DNA of 17,217 nt from Hydrogenophaga intermedia. GTDB taxonomy: Bacteria; Pseudomonadota; Gammaproteobacteria; Burkholderiales; Burkholderiaceae_C. The DNA lies in contig CAMBOY010000031.1 in the NCBI GenBank assembly GCA_945869245.1, positions 1-17,217 of the forward strand, written 5' to 3'. Positions 7,147 through 15,020 of this stretch are shown here, in pieces (position 1 is the stretch's first letter; each line of letters opens with the position of its first letter). The notes beneath the pieces are model-generated. The model was not told where the DNA came from. It ran no database searches and saw only the letters and a program-made list of their open reading frames with translations. A program made the translations under genes and the position numbers.

Positions 7147-8412
7147 TCAGGCCTGTTTGGCCGCCTCGCGGTACACCAACAGAGGCGGTTTGTTCTCTTC
7201 GATGGTGGACTCGTCCACCACCACTTTTTCGACATTGTTGGTGCTGGGTAGCTCAAACATGGTGTCGATCAAGGCGTTTTCCATGATCGACCGCAAGCCG
7301 CGCGCACCGGTTTTGCGCACCAAGGCCTTGCGCGCGATGGCGCGCAGCGCCGTGGGCCGGACCTCTAGCTCCACACCTTCCATGGACAGCAACTGGGCGT
7401 ATTGCTTGACCACGGCGTTTTTGGGCTCGGTCAAGATTTCCACCAGTGCATCTTCGGTCAGCTCGGCGAGGCTGGCGATCACCGGCAGGCGACCCACCAA
7501 CTCGGGAATCAGGCCGAACTTGACCAGATCGTCGGGCTCGACGTCTTTGAAGGTGTCGGCACGGGCTTTTTCGGCCTTGCTGCGCACCGCCGCACCAAAG
7601 CCCATGCCAGCGGGCTCGGCCCGGGCTTCGATGATTTTTTCCAGCCCGGCAAACGCCCCGCCACAAATGAACAGGATATTGGTGGTGTCGACCTGAATGA
7701 AGTCTTGGTTGGGGTGCTTGCGTCCGCCCTGAGGTGGCACGCTGGCCTGGGTGCCTTCCACCAGCTTGAGCAACGCCTGCTGCACGCCTTCACCCGACAC
7801 ATCGCGGGTAATCGACGGGTTTTCCGACTTGCGGGTGATCTTGTCGATCTCGTCGATGTAGACGATGCCCTGCTGGGCACGCTCAATGTCGTAGTTGCAG
7901 CTTTGCAGCAGCTTGGCGACGATGTTCTCCACGTCTTCACCTACATAACCGGCTTCGGTCAAGGTGGTGGCGTCGGCCATCACAAAGGGCACGTTGAGCA
8001 TGCGCGCCATGGTTTGCGCCAACAGCGTCTTGCCCGAGCCGGTGGGGCCAATGAGCAAGATGTTGCTTTTGGTCAGCTCCACATCGTCCTTGCGGGCGTT
8101 TTGTTTGTGACGCAGGCGCTTGTAGTGGTTGTACACCGCCACCGACAGGGCGCGCTTGGCCTGCTCTTGACCGATCACGTAGTTGTCGAGATTGGCCTTG
8201 AGCACTGAGGGTGTGGGCAAGGCATCGCCCTGCGACTTGACCGACTCGATGCCGGGCAATTCGTCGCGGATGATGTCGTTGCACAGATCAATGCATTCGT
8301 CGCAGATGAAGACCGACGGACCGGCAATGAGCTTCTTTACTTCGTGCTGGCTTTTGCCACAGAAGGAGCAATACAGCGCTTTTTCGCCGGAGGTGCCTTT
8401 TTTGTCGGCCAT
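7147..8412 (-). CDS. clpX: ATP-dependent Clp protease ATP-binding subunit ClpX
   Basis: This 421-residue hexameric AAA+ unfoldase recognises tagged or adaptor-delivered proteins and threads them into ClpP. Seen in order: an N-terminal C4 zinc-binding domain (C15, C18, C37, C40), Walker A GPTGSGKT (122-129), pore loop GYVG (155-158), Walker B IVYIDEID (183-190), and the RKH loop (231-233). Then come the ClpP-docking loop reading MGF (270-272; IGF in E. coli), the arginine finger R308 in ELVGRLP, and sensor-2 GARGLR (369-374). Length is normal for the family. Start at 8412 matches the conserved N-terminus MADKKG. The ribosome-binding site is distant (AAGGG 11 bases upstream). It lies 87 bases downstream of clpP, with a hairpin between, so it is probably co-transcribed with clpP. 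Confidence 0.98.
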   Translation of the reverse strand: MADKKGTSGEKALYCSFCGKSQHEVKKLIAGPSVFICDECIDLCNDIIRDELPGIESVKSQGDALPTPSVLKANLDNYVIGQEQAKRALSVAVYNHYKRLRHKQNARKDDVELTKSNILLIGPTGSGKTLLAQTMARMLNVPFVMADATTLTEAGYVGEDVENIVAKLLQSCNYDIERAQQGIVYIDEIDKITRKSENPSITRDVSGEGVQQALLKLVEGTQASVPPQGGRKHPNQDFIQVDTTNILFICGGAFAGLEKIIEARAEPAGMGFGAAVRSKAEKARADTFKDVEPDDLVKFGLIPELVGRLPVIASLAELTEDALVEILTEPKNAVVKQYAQLLSMEGVELEVRPTALRAIARKALVRKTGARGLRSIMENALIDTMFELPSTNNVEKVVVDESTIEENKPPLLVYREAAKQA

Positions 8413-8471
8413 GGAACGGTTAACCCTTGTGCTGGTGCTGTTGTATCGAATCGAACGCCAATGATAGAGCA

Positions 8472-8492
8472 GCCCACCGCCGGGCGGTGGGC
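8472..8492 (-). other. Strong intercistronic hairpin between clpP and clpX
   Basis: GCCCACCGC, a 3-base loop, and GCGGTGGGC form a perfect 9-bp stem, beginning 8 bases after the clpP stop codon. No T-tract follows, so it is not a classic terminator. It could stabilise the clpP mRNA 3' end or set a different clpP:clpX level. Confidence 0.55.
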
Positions 8493-8499
8493 AGGCCGA

Positions 8500-9120
8500 T
8501 CAAGCGGCGGGCGGCACGCGGCGATCGATCACTTTGTCGATCAGGCCGTACTCGGCGGCCTCGGTGGCGCTCAGGTAGTAGTCGCGCTCGGTGTCGCGCT
8601 CAATCTTTTCCAGCGGCTGGCCGGTGCGCTCGGCCAAGATCTTGTTGAGCTGCTCGCGGGTCTTGAGGATTTCGCGGGCGTGGATCTCGATCTCGGTGGC
8701 CTGACCCTGGGTGCCGCCCAGCGGCTGATGGATCATGACCTTGGCGTTGGGCAGCGCAAAACGCTTGCCTTTGGCCCCGGCGGACAGCAAAAAAGCACCC
8801 ATGCTGGCGGCCATGCCCATGCACAGGGTCGAGACGTCGGGTTTGATGAAGTTCATGGTGTCGAAAATCGACATGCCTGCGCTCACCGAACCGCCGGGAG
8901 AGTTGATGTAGAACGAAATGTCCTTGTCGGGGTTTTCGCTCTCCAAAAACAGCAGCTGCGCCACCACCAGATTGGCCGACTGGTCGTTGACCGGCCCCAC
9001 CAAAAACACCACCCGCTCTTTGAGCAAACGGGAATAAATGTCGTAGGCGCGCTCGCCGCGGCCAGACTGCTCAATCACCATCGGGACCATGCCGAGGCCC
9101 TGAATATCCATTGCGCTCAT
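8500..9120 (-). CDS. clpP: ATP-dependent Clp protease proteolytic subunit ClpP
   Basis: A 206-residue serine peptidase that forms the double-heptamer degradation chamber used by ClpX and ClpA. The catalytic triad is S106 in GMAASMGAF, H131 in MIHQPLGG and D180 in ERDTERD. YINSPGGSVSAGMSIFDTM forms the oxyanion and structural segment. The N-terminus MSAMDIQGLGMVPMVIEQSGRGERAYDIYS includes a short propeptide region. Start at 9120 is fixed by AAGGAGAG 5-6 bases upstream. The frame is open to 9171, but that extension has no ribosome-binding site. It is separated from tig upstream by a strong terminator, so it must have its own promoter in 9121-9197, though none there is convincing to me. clpX follows 87 bases downstream. 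Confidence 0.98.
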   Translation of the reverse strand: MSAMDIQGLGMVPMVIEQSGRGERAYDIYSRLLKERVVFLVGPVNDQSANLVVAQLLFLESENPDKDISFYINSPGGSVSAGMSIFDTMNFIKPDVSTLCMGMAASMGAFLLSAGAKGKRFALPNAKVMIHQPLGGTQGQATEIEIHAREILKTREQLNKILAERTGQPLEKIERDTERDYYLSATEAAEYGLIDKVIDRRVPPAA

Positions 9121-9197
9121 GTTTCTCTCCTTGTGCGTTGTGAACAGTTGTCTGGGCTCTAATGTAACCAAGCGGGCAAGCCCTTGATGGAGCCAAG

Positions 9198-9221
9198 AAA
9201 AAGGGCGGGTTGCCCCGCCCT
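9198..9221 (-). terminator. Intrinsic terminator after tig
   Basis: On the minus strand AGGGCGGG, loop GCAA, CCCGCCCT is a perfect 8-bp stem with a stable GNRA-type loop, followed by a run of five T. It starts 30 bases after the tig stop codon and separates tig from clpP. Confidence 0.88.
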
Positions 9222-9251
9222 GTGCCCGACCCAGCGGCGAGCCGCCAGCGC

Positions 9252-10562
9252 TCAGGATTGACCCATCAACTCTTCGAAGCTGACCGACTTGTCCATGACC
9301 TTGGCCTTGGCCAACACAAACTCGGTGACATTGTTTTCGATCACGATGGCTTCGACCTCGGCCATGCGACGGTTGTCGCCTTTGTACCAGCGGATCACGT
9401 CGGCCGGCTTTTCGTAGGAGGCGGCCATTTCCTGCAAGTGGGCCTCGATCTGCTCGGGCTTGGCCTGCAGTTCGTTGCTGCGCACCAGCTCGGCCACCAC
9501 CAGACCCAGACGCACGCGGCGCTCGGCCTGCTCGCGGAACAGGTCTTCGGGAATCGGGGCTTTGTCGGCGTCTTGGATGCCGCGCTGCTTCAGATCGGCG
9601 CGCGCGCCTTCAACCAAACGGTCGATTTCGGCCTGCACCACCGACTTGGGCAGATCCAGTTCGGCCTTGGCCACCAGCGCGTCCATCACCGACTGCTTGT
9701 TGCGGGCCTGCAGACGGAACTTGACCTCACGCGCCAGGTTCTTGCGGATGTCTTCGCGCAGGGCTTCGACCGTGCCGCCGTCCACACCCAGCGACTTGGC
9801 AAACGCCTCGTTGACTTCCGGCAGGTGTTGGGCTTCGATCTTGTGCAGTGTCACCAGGAAATCGGCGGTTTTGCCCGCCACGTCCTTGCCGTGGTAGTCG
9901 GCCGGGAAATTGAGCGGGAAGGTCTTGGACTCGCCAGCCTTCATGCCGCGCACCGCGTCTTCGAACTCTTTGAGCATTTGGCCTTCGCCGACCAAGAACT
10001 GAAAGGCTTCGGCCTTGCCGCCCTCAAAGGGTTCGCCGTCGATCTTGCCGGCGAAGTCAATGGTCACGCGGTCGCCGTCGGCCGCAGCCTGATCGGCGCC
10101 ACGCTGAGCAAAGGTGCGGCGCTGCTTGCGCAGAATGTCGACCGTGCGGTCGATGGCGGCGTCGTTGACGTCGGCGCTGACCTTGTCGACCTCAGCGCCC
10201 GCGAGGTCGCCGATCTTGACTTCTGGGTAGACCTCGAAGACCGCATCAAAGTGCAGCTCGCCGGCGGGGGCGCCTTCTTTTTCGGTGATTTTGGGCTGAC
10301 CGGCCACACGCAGCTTGGCTTCGTTGGCTGCTTGGGCAAAGGCCTCGCCCACTTTGTCGTTCATCACCTCGTACTGCACCGAGTAGCCGTACTGTTGGGC
10401 CACCACGTTCAGGGGCACCTTGCCCGGACGAAAACCGTCCATCTTGACCTGGCGAGCGATGCGCTTGAGGCGGTTTTCCACTTCGGATTGCAGTGCCTGG
10501 GCCGACAGCGTCAGGGTGATTTTGCGCTCGAGCTTTTCCAGGGTTTCAACGGTCACGGTCAT
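9252..10562 (-). CDS. tig: Trigger factor, ribosome-associated chaperone and peptidyl-prolyl isomerase
   Basis: A 436-residue chaperone that docks at the ribosomal exit tunnel and shields nascent chains. Seen: an N-terminal ribosome-binding domain with the signature GFRPGKVP (43-50), a central FKBP-type PPIase domain from about 163 to 245 (GDRVTIDFAGKIDGEPFEGG through ADFLVTLHKIEA), and a long helical C-terminal substrate-binding domain. Length is typical. The ATG at 10562 has GGAG 7 bases upstream. It lies 56 bases downstream of tRNA-Leu(UAG) on the same strand, with no clear terminator between, and ends at a strong terminator. It heads the order tig-clpP-clpX-lon seen in many proteobacteria. 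Confidence 0.98.
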   Translation of the reverse strand: MTVTVETLEKLERKITLTLSAQALQSEVENRLKRIARQVKMDGFRPGKVPLNVVAQQYGYSVQYEVMNDKVGEAFAQAANEAKLRVAGQPKITEKEGAPAGELHFDAVFEVYPEVKIGDLAGAEVDKVSADVNDAAIDRTVDILRKQRRTFAQRGADQAAADGDRVTIDFAGKIDGEPFEGGKAEAFQFLVGEGQMLKEFEDAVRGMKAGESKTFPLNFPADYHGKDVAGKTADFLVTLHKIEAQHLPEVNEAFAKSLGVDGGTVEALREDIRKNLAREVKFRLQARNKQSVMDALVAKAELDLPKSVVQAEIDRLVEGARADLKQRGIQDADKAPIPEDLFREQAERRVRLGLVVAELVRSNELQAKPEQIEAHLQEMAASYEKPADVIRWYKGDNRRMAEVEAIVIENNVTEFVLAKAKVMDKSVSFEELMGQS

Positions 10563-10618
10563 GTGTATCTCCAGTAGGTAAGGCCGTCCGATGGTCGATC
10601 GATCGGCCAGAAAAGGGT

Positions 10619-10705
10619 TGGTGCGCGGGGGGGGACTCGAACCCCCACACCATTGCTGGCGTCAGGACCTAAACCTGGTGCGTCTACCAATTTCGCCACC
10701 CGCGC
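10619..10705 (-). tRNA. tRNA-Leu(UAG)
   Basis: An 87-nt class II tRNA on the minus strand. The acceptor is GCGCGGG paired with CCCGCGC, with discriminator A and an encoded CCA (10619-10621). The anticodon loop TTTAGGT gives UAG, with one mismatched outer pair in the anticodon stem. A long variable arm and GGTTCGAGTCC in the T-arm are present. The next gene on the same strand is tig. Confidence 0.97.
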
Positions 10706-10767
10706 ACTGTGTGCCCAACCCCCGTCCGCAAAGACAGGGTGGCAGACATTCCAATTGGCAACCTTCT

Positions 10768-10794
10768 ATTCTAGCGTGAGCGGGTGCCCCTCAA
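10768..10794 (-). promoter_or_regulatory. Candidate promoter upstream of tRNA-Leu(UAG)
   Basis: The minus strand has TTGAGG (10789-10794), 15 bases, then TAGAAT (10768-10773). The -10 is good (5 of 6), but the spacing is short. The -35 overlaps the stop codon of the upstream TAXI gene. The leader to the tRNA would be about 55 bases. Confidence 0.35.
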
Positions 10795-11780
10795 GGCCGG
10801 GTACCGCCAATCCAGCCCTTTTCTCGAAAGTAGCGCGCCGCGCCCGGATGCAGCGGCGCCACCAAGCCGGCTTGGCGCATTTTGTCGGGCGACAGCAAAC
10901 CAAAAGAGGGGTGCAGTTTGCGGAATTCGTCGAGGTTTTCAAACACCGAGCGGGTGAGCACATACACCTCCTCATCGCTGCGGGCGGCGGTGGTGACCAT
11001 GGTGGCGAGCATGCCGTAGGTGTCGAAGCGCTGGTCTTGGCTCGGGTAGGTGCGCGCCGGGATGGTGGCTTGGGAATAGTAGGGGTTGGCACCCAGCAGC
11101 CGGTCCACACCCGCGCCAGTGATGCTCACCAAGCGCGCGCCACAGGCGGTCATGGGGTCTTGCACATTGGCGCTGGGATGTCCCACCACATAAAAGAAAG
11201 CGTCGATGCGGTTCGCACACAGCGCAGCCCCATGCTCGTCGGCGTTGAGTTCGGACACCGCACCCAGATCGCCCAATTTGATCCCGGTGGCCGACAGCAG
11301 TTCGTCGACCGACACCCGGGTGCCCGAGCCCGGATTGCCGACATTGACCCGCTTGCCACGCAAGTCGGCCAAGGTGCGGATATTCGACTCCTTGCGCACC
11401 ACCAAGGTCAGCGGCTCGGGATGCAGCGAAAACACCGCGCGCAAGGTGGTCTGGGGCTTGCCCTCGAACGCGCGCACGCCTTTGGTGGCGGCGTACAGCG
11501 CATCGGACTGGATGACACCAAAATCAAGATCGCCCGACAACAGGGCCTGGATATTGGCCACCGAACCGCCGGTGGATTCGACCGTGCAGCGCAGCCCATG
11601 GTCGCGCCGGTCTTTGTTGACCATGCGGCACACCGCGCCGCCTGCAGCGTAATACACACCCGTTACGGCGCCCGTGCCAACGGTCAAGAAGCGGTGCTGG
11701 GCGTGCGCCACACCCGCCAGACCCAAGCCGACCAAGCACCACACCAAGGCCCTCACCCGCTTGGACATTTGCGTCACCAT
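10791..11780 (-). CDS. TAXI family TRAP transporter solute-binding subunit
   Basis: A 329-residue periplasmic binding protein of the TAXI type, whose members feed fused TRAP permeases. The signal peptide is MVTQMSKRVRALVWCLVGLG with likely cleavage after AHA. Mature-protein family features: FLTVGTGAVTGVYYAAGGAVCRMVN, ESTGGSVANIQALLSGDLDFGVIQSDA, LRGKRVNVGNPGSGTR, and ALCANRIDAFFYVVGHPS. I start at 11780 because AAGGG lies 8 bases upstream and the signal peptide follows directly. The frame is open to 11843, which would add a non-signal extension; Met at 11768 is another option. No TRAP permease is adjacent. It follows the RND pump gene by 66 bases on the same strand without a terminator, so co-transcription is likely, though the functional link is unknown. 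Confidence 0.92.
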   Translation of the reverse strand: MVTQMSKRVRALVWCLVGLGLAGVAHAQHRFLTVGTGAVTGVYYAAGGAVCRMVNKDRRDHGLRCTVESTGGSVANIQALLSGDLDFGVIQSDALYAATKGVRAFEGKPQTTLRAVFSLHPEPLTLVVRKESNIRTLADLRGKRVNVGNPGSGTRVSVDELLSATGIKLGDLGAVSELNADEHGAALCANRIDAFFYVVGHPSANVQDPMTACGARLVSITGAGVDRLLGANPYYSQATIPARTYPSQDQRFDTYGMLATMVTTAARSDEEVYVLTRSVFENLDEFRKLHPSFGLLSPDKMRQAGLVAPLHPGAARYFREKGWIGGTRP

Positions 11781-11846
11781 CTTATGGCCCTTTGTGAACC
11801 AGGCGGCGACCTCACTGGCCCAACACCACCGCCCCAAAGCCAAGCA

Positions 11847-14800
11847 TCATACGCGCGCGGCGGGCACACTGGGTGTGTCGCGTTGCACACGAAACCAAGC
11901 GGCGTACATGGCCGGCAGGGCCAGCAAGGTGAGCACAGTGGCCACCACCAGCCCCCCCATGATGGCCACCGCCATCGGGCCCCAAAACACACTGCGCGAC
12001 AAGGGAATCATGGCCAGCACAGCCGCTGCGGCGGTCAGCACAATCGGCCGCATGCGGCGCACCACCGACTCCACAATCGCATCCCAGGCTGGCACACCGC
12101 GCGCGCGGTCTTGCTCGATCTGGTCAATCAGAATCACCGAGTTGCGCTGGATCATGCCCATGAGCGCGATCACGCCCAGCAAGGCCACAAAGCCAAACGG
12201 GCGGTTGAGCACCAGCAGCGCTGCGGCCACACCGGCCAGGCCCAAGGGACCGGTGATGAACACCAACACCGCGCGCGAAAAACTCTGCAGCTGCAGCATG
12301 AGCAAGGTGAACACAATGAACAACATGATCGGCATGCCCGCCGCAATCGACGACGAGCCTTTGCTGCTTTCTTCGACTGCACCGGCCACCTGCACACGGT
12401 AATCGGCCAGGCCTTGTGCCATCCACTCGCGCTCGATCGCGCGCAGGGCGGGCAGCAACTCGGCGGTGACCGTGGCGCCCTGCAAGCCTTCGGCCACATC
12501 GGCCTGCACCGTGATCGCGTACTCACGCCCTTCGCGCCAGAGCACACCGGGCTCCCAGTCCAGCACGGGGGTGGCAATCTGCGCCAGCGGCACCCGCTGG
12601 CCAGTGGCGGTGGGCACGTAGGTGGCCTGCAGGTCGGTGAGGGCGTCGCGCTCGGACAGCGGCGCACGCAACACAATGTCGATCAGTTTGTCGCCCTCGC
12701 GGTATTGGCCCACCGGCGTGCCACTGAGCAGGGTGCGGGTGGCCTGGGCAATCGACTGGCTGGACACGCCCAGGGCCCGGGCCTTGGCCTGGTCCACATC
12801 GAGTCGCAGCACCTTCACCGACTCGTTCCAGTTGTCGTTCACACCCCGGGTATTGGGGCTCTGGCGCATCTGCTGCTTGACCCGATCGGCCAAGGTGCGC
12901 AAGGTGCTGGGATCGGCGCCGACCACCCGAAACTGCACCGGGTACGGCACCGGCGGACCATTGGGCAGCAGCTTGACCCGGGTGCGGGCCTCTGGATACG
13001 CCTGCGCCAGCAATTCAGGCAGTTGTTTGCGCAGGGTTTCACGGGTGCGCAAATCGCGCGGCAACACAATCAACTGCGACACATTGCTCTGCGGAAAAAT
13101 CTGGTCCAGAGGCAAGTAAAAACGCGGTACGCCCGAGCCAACCCAGGCGCTGACGCTTTGCACCCCCTCTTGGGCCAGCAAGCGCTCTTCCATGCGCTGC
13201 ACCAGCGCGTTGTTGGCAGCGATGCTGCTGCCCTCGGGCAACCACACATCGACCAAAATCTCGGGCCGGTTCGAATCCGGGAAGAACTGCTGCTGCACCT
13301 TGCCCATGCCCAGCATACCCAGCACAAAGGTGGCAATGGTCAGCCCAATGGTGATCCAGCGGTGCTCCACACACCAGTCGACCCAGCGGCGAAAGCGCAC
13401 GTAAAAGGGCCCGTCAAACACCTCATGGCCGCCGTGCTGCGGCTTGATCTTGAGCAGTTTGACGCCCAGGTAGGGCACAAACAGCACCGCCACCAGCCAA
13501 GAAATGACGAGCGCAGCGGCGGTCACACCAAAGATGGCAAAGGTGTATTCGCCCACGGTGGATTGGGCCAGCCCGATCGGTAAAAAGCCCGCTGCGGTGA
13601 TCAGGGTGCCGGTCAGCATGGGCATGGAGGTCGCTTCCCAAGTGTAGGTGGCGGCGCGAAACAGGCTTGCGCCCTCTTCGAGTTTGCGCACCATCATCTC
13701 CACCGCAATGATGGCGTCGTCCACCAACAAGCCCAGCGCGATGATGAGCGAGCCGAGCGAAATCTTGTGCAGCCCAATGCCCCAGTACTGCATCACCAAA
13801 AACGTGATGGCCAGCACCAGCGGAATGGTGATGAGCACCACCAAACCCGGCCGCACGTCCAGCGTGTAGCGACGCCAGCCGCTGCCGCCTTCGCGCCGGT
13901 GCAGGCCCAAGCTGATGAAGCTCACCGCCAGCACAATCACGACCGCCTCAATCAGCACCTTGACGAACTCATTGACCGACTTGGCCACCGAGCTGGGCTG
14001 GTCTTGCACCTGCACCAGCTGCATGCCCACTGGCAAAGTGGCTTCGATCTGCTGCACCTGGCTGCGCAACGCCTTACCCAAGCGGATGATGTCGCCGCCG
14101 CTGGCCATGGAGATGCCCAGCGCCACGCTGTCTTGGGCGTTGTGGCGCACCAAGGTGGTGGCCGGTTCCACGTAGTCGCGGCGAATCTGCGCCACATCGC
14201 CCAAGCGCAGCCAAGCGCCGGAAGCGGCCCGGATGGGCATGGCCGCCAGGGCCTCGGGTGAACCAAACGCCCCTTCGACCCGCACGCCCACCACATCGGC
14301 GGGTGTTTGCACCGCACCAGCGGCTTCCACCGCGTTTTGCTGCCCCAGGGCCGCAATCACTTGGCCAATGTCCAGACCCAAAGCGGCCAAGCGCTTGGGC
14401 GAGAGTTCCACGTACAGCTTCTCGGCTTGCACACCAAACAGCTCCACCTTGGCCACATCGGGCACCCGCAGCAGCTGCTGGCGCACTTGGTCCGCCACGG
14501 TCTTGCGCTCGGCGTGGGTAAAACCCTCGCCCTGCAGCGCATAAATGACGCCAAACACATCGCCAAACTCGTCGTTAAAAAACGGGCCAATCACCCCCGC
14601 CGGCAAGCTGGCGCGCATATCGCCAATTTTTTTGCGGGTGGTGTACCAGACCTGCTGCACTTGAGCCGGCGGCGACGAGTCCTCGAGCTGAAAAATCACC
14701 AGCGCTTCGCCGGGCTTGGAGTAGCTGCGGATCTTGTCGGCATACGGCACTTCTTGCAGCGTGCGCTCGATGCGATCGGTGACCTGTTCGGCCATTTGCT

Positions 14801-15008
14801 GGGCGCTGGCCCCGGGCCAATAAGCCTGCACCACCATGGCGCGAAAGGTAAAGGGCGGGTCTTCGTCTTGCCCGAGCTGGAAGTAGGCCGACACCCCCAG
14901 CACCATCAGCACAATCATCAAGTAACGGGTGAGCGCCTGGTGCTCCAGCGCCCAACGCGACAGATTCCAGCGCGTGATCCAGCCCGAAGTGGTGTCGGTG
15001 TCTTGCAT
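11847..15008 (-). CDS. RND efflux transporter, inner-membrane permease subunit (AcrB/HAE-1-like)
   Basis: This 1053-residue proton-driven pump has the classic two-fold repeat: one N-terminal membrane helix (about 27-45), a large periplasmic loop, helices 2-6 (about 345-520), helix 7 (about 550-570), a second loop, and helices 8-12 (about 890-1040). The proton-relay Asp pair D430-D431 is in helix 4 (ALGLLVDDAIIAVEMM). In helix 10 the relay lysine of AcrB is replaced by R955 (GMIQRNSVIL). Length is normal. Start at 15008 has AAGGAG 9 bases upstream, partly formed by the stop region of the preceding gene. It lies 12 bases after the membrane-fusion-protein gene, so the two form an operon. A TolC-like outer-membrane channel is not in the window. 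Substrates could be drugs, solvents or metabolites; sequence alone does not say. Confidence 0.95.
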   Translation of the reverse strand: MQDTDTTSGWITRWNLSRWALEHQALTRYLMIVLMVLGVSAYFQLGQDEDPPFTFRAMVVQAYWPGASAQQMAEQVTDRIERTLQEVPYADKIRSYSKPGEALVIFQLEDSSPPAQVQQVWYTTRKKIGDMRASLPAGVIGPFFNDEFGDVFGVIYALQGEGFTHAERKTVADQVRQQLLRVPDVAKVELFGVQAEKLYVELSPKRLAALGLDIGQVIAALGQQNAVEAAGAVQTPADVVGVRVEGAFGSPEALAAMPIRAASGAWLRLGDVAQIRRDYVEPATTLVRHNAQDSVALGISMASGGDIIRLGKALRSQVQQIEATLPVGMQLVQVQDQPSSVAKSVNEFVKVLIEAVVIVLAVSFISLGLHRREGGSGWRRYTLDVRPGLVVLITIPLVLAITFLVMQYWGIGLHKISLGSLIIALGLLVDDAIIAVEMMVRKLEEGASLFRAATYTWEATSMPMLTGTLITAAGFLPIGLAQSTVGEYTFAIFGVTAAALVISWLVAVLFVPYLGVKLLKIKPQHGGHEVFDGPFYVRFRRWVDWCVEHRWITIGLTIATFVLGMLGMGKVQQQFFPDSNRPEILVDVWLPEGSSIAANNALVQRMEERLLAQEGVQSVSAWVGSGVPRFYLPLDQIFPQSNVSQLIVLPRDLRTRETLRKQLPELLAQAYPEARTRVKLLPNGPPVPYPVQFRVVGADPSTLRTLADRVKQQMRQSPNTRGVNDNWNESVKVLRLDVDQAKARALGVSSQSIAQATRTLLSGTPVGQYREGDKLIDIVLRAPLSERDALTDLQATYVPTATGQRVPLAQIATPVLDWEPGVLWREGREYAITVQADVAEGLQGATVTAELLPALRAIEREWMAQGLADYRVQVAGAVEESSKGSSSIAAGMPIMLFIVFTLLMLQLQSFSRAVLVFITGPLGLAGVAAALLVLNRPFGFVALLGVIALMGMIQRNSVILIDQIEQDRARGVPAWDAIVESVVRRMRPIVLTAAAAVLAMIPLSRSVFWGPMAVAIMGGLVVATVLTLLALPAMYAAWFRVQRDTPSVPAARV

Positions 15009-15020
15009 GGTGTGCGCTCC

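Noticed and set aside
9210..10577. A 455-residue open frame on the plus strand
   Set aside because: It is antisense to tig and the tig terminator; no recognisable domains.
10653..13583. A 976-residue open frame on the plus strand
   Set aside because: It lies antisense to tRNA-Leu(UAG), the TAXI gene and the RND pump, whose motifs are intact. The His/Gln/Gly-rich translation is a typical mirror of GC-rich coding DNA.
11847..15008. RND pump as the hopanoid transporter HpnN
   Set aside because: It lies next to hpnC, but its length, its 12-helix HAE-1 layout and its membrane-fusion partner indicate a tripartite efflux pump, not the HpnN type.
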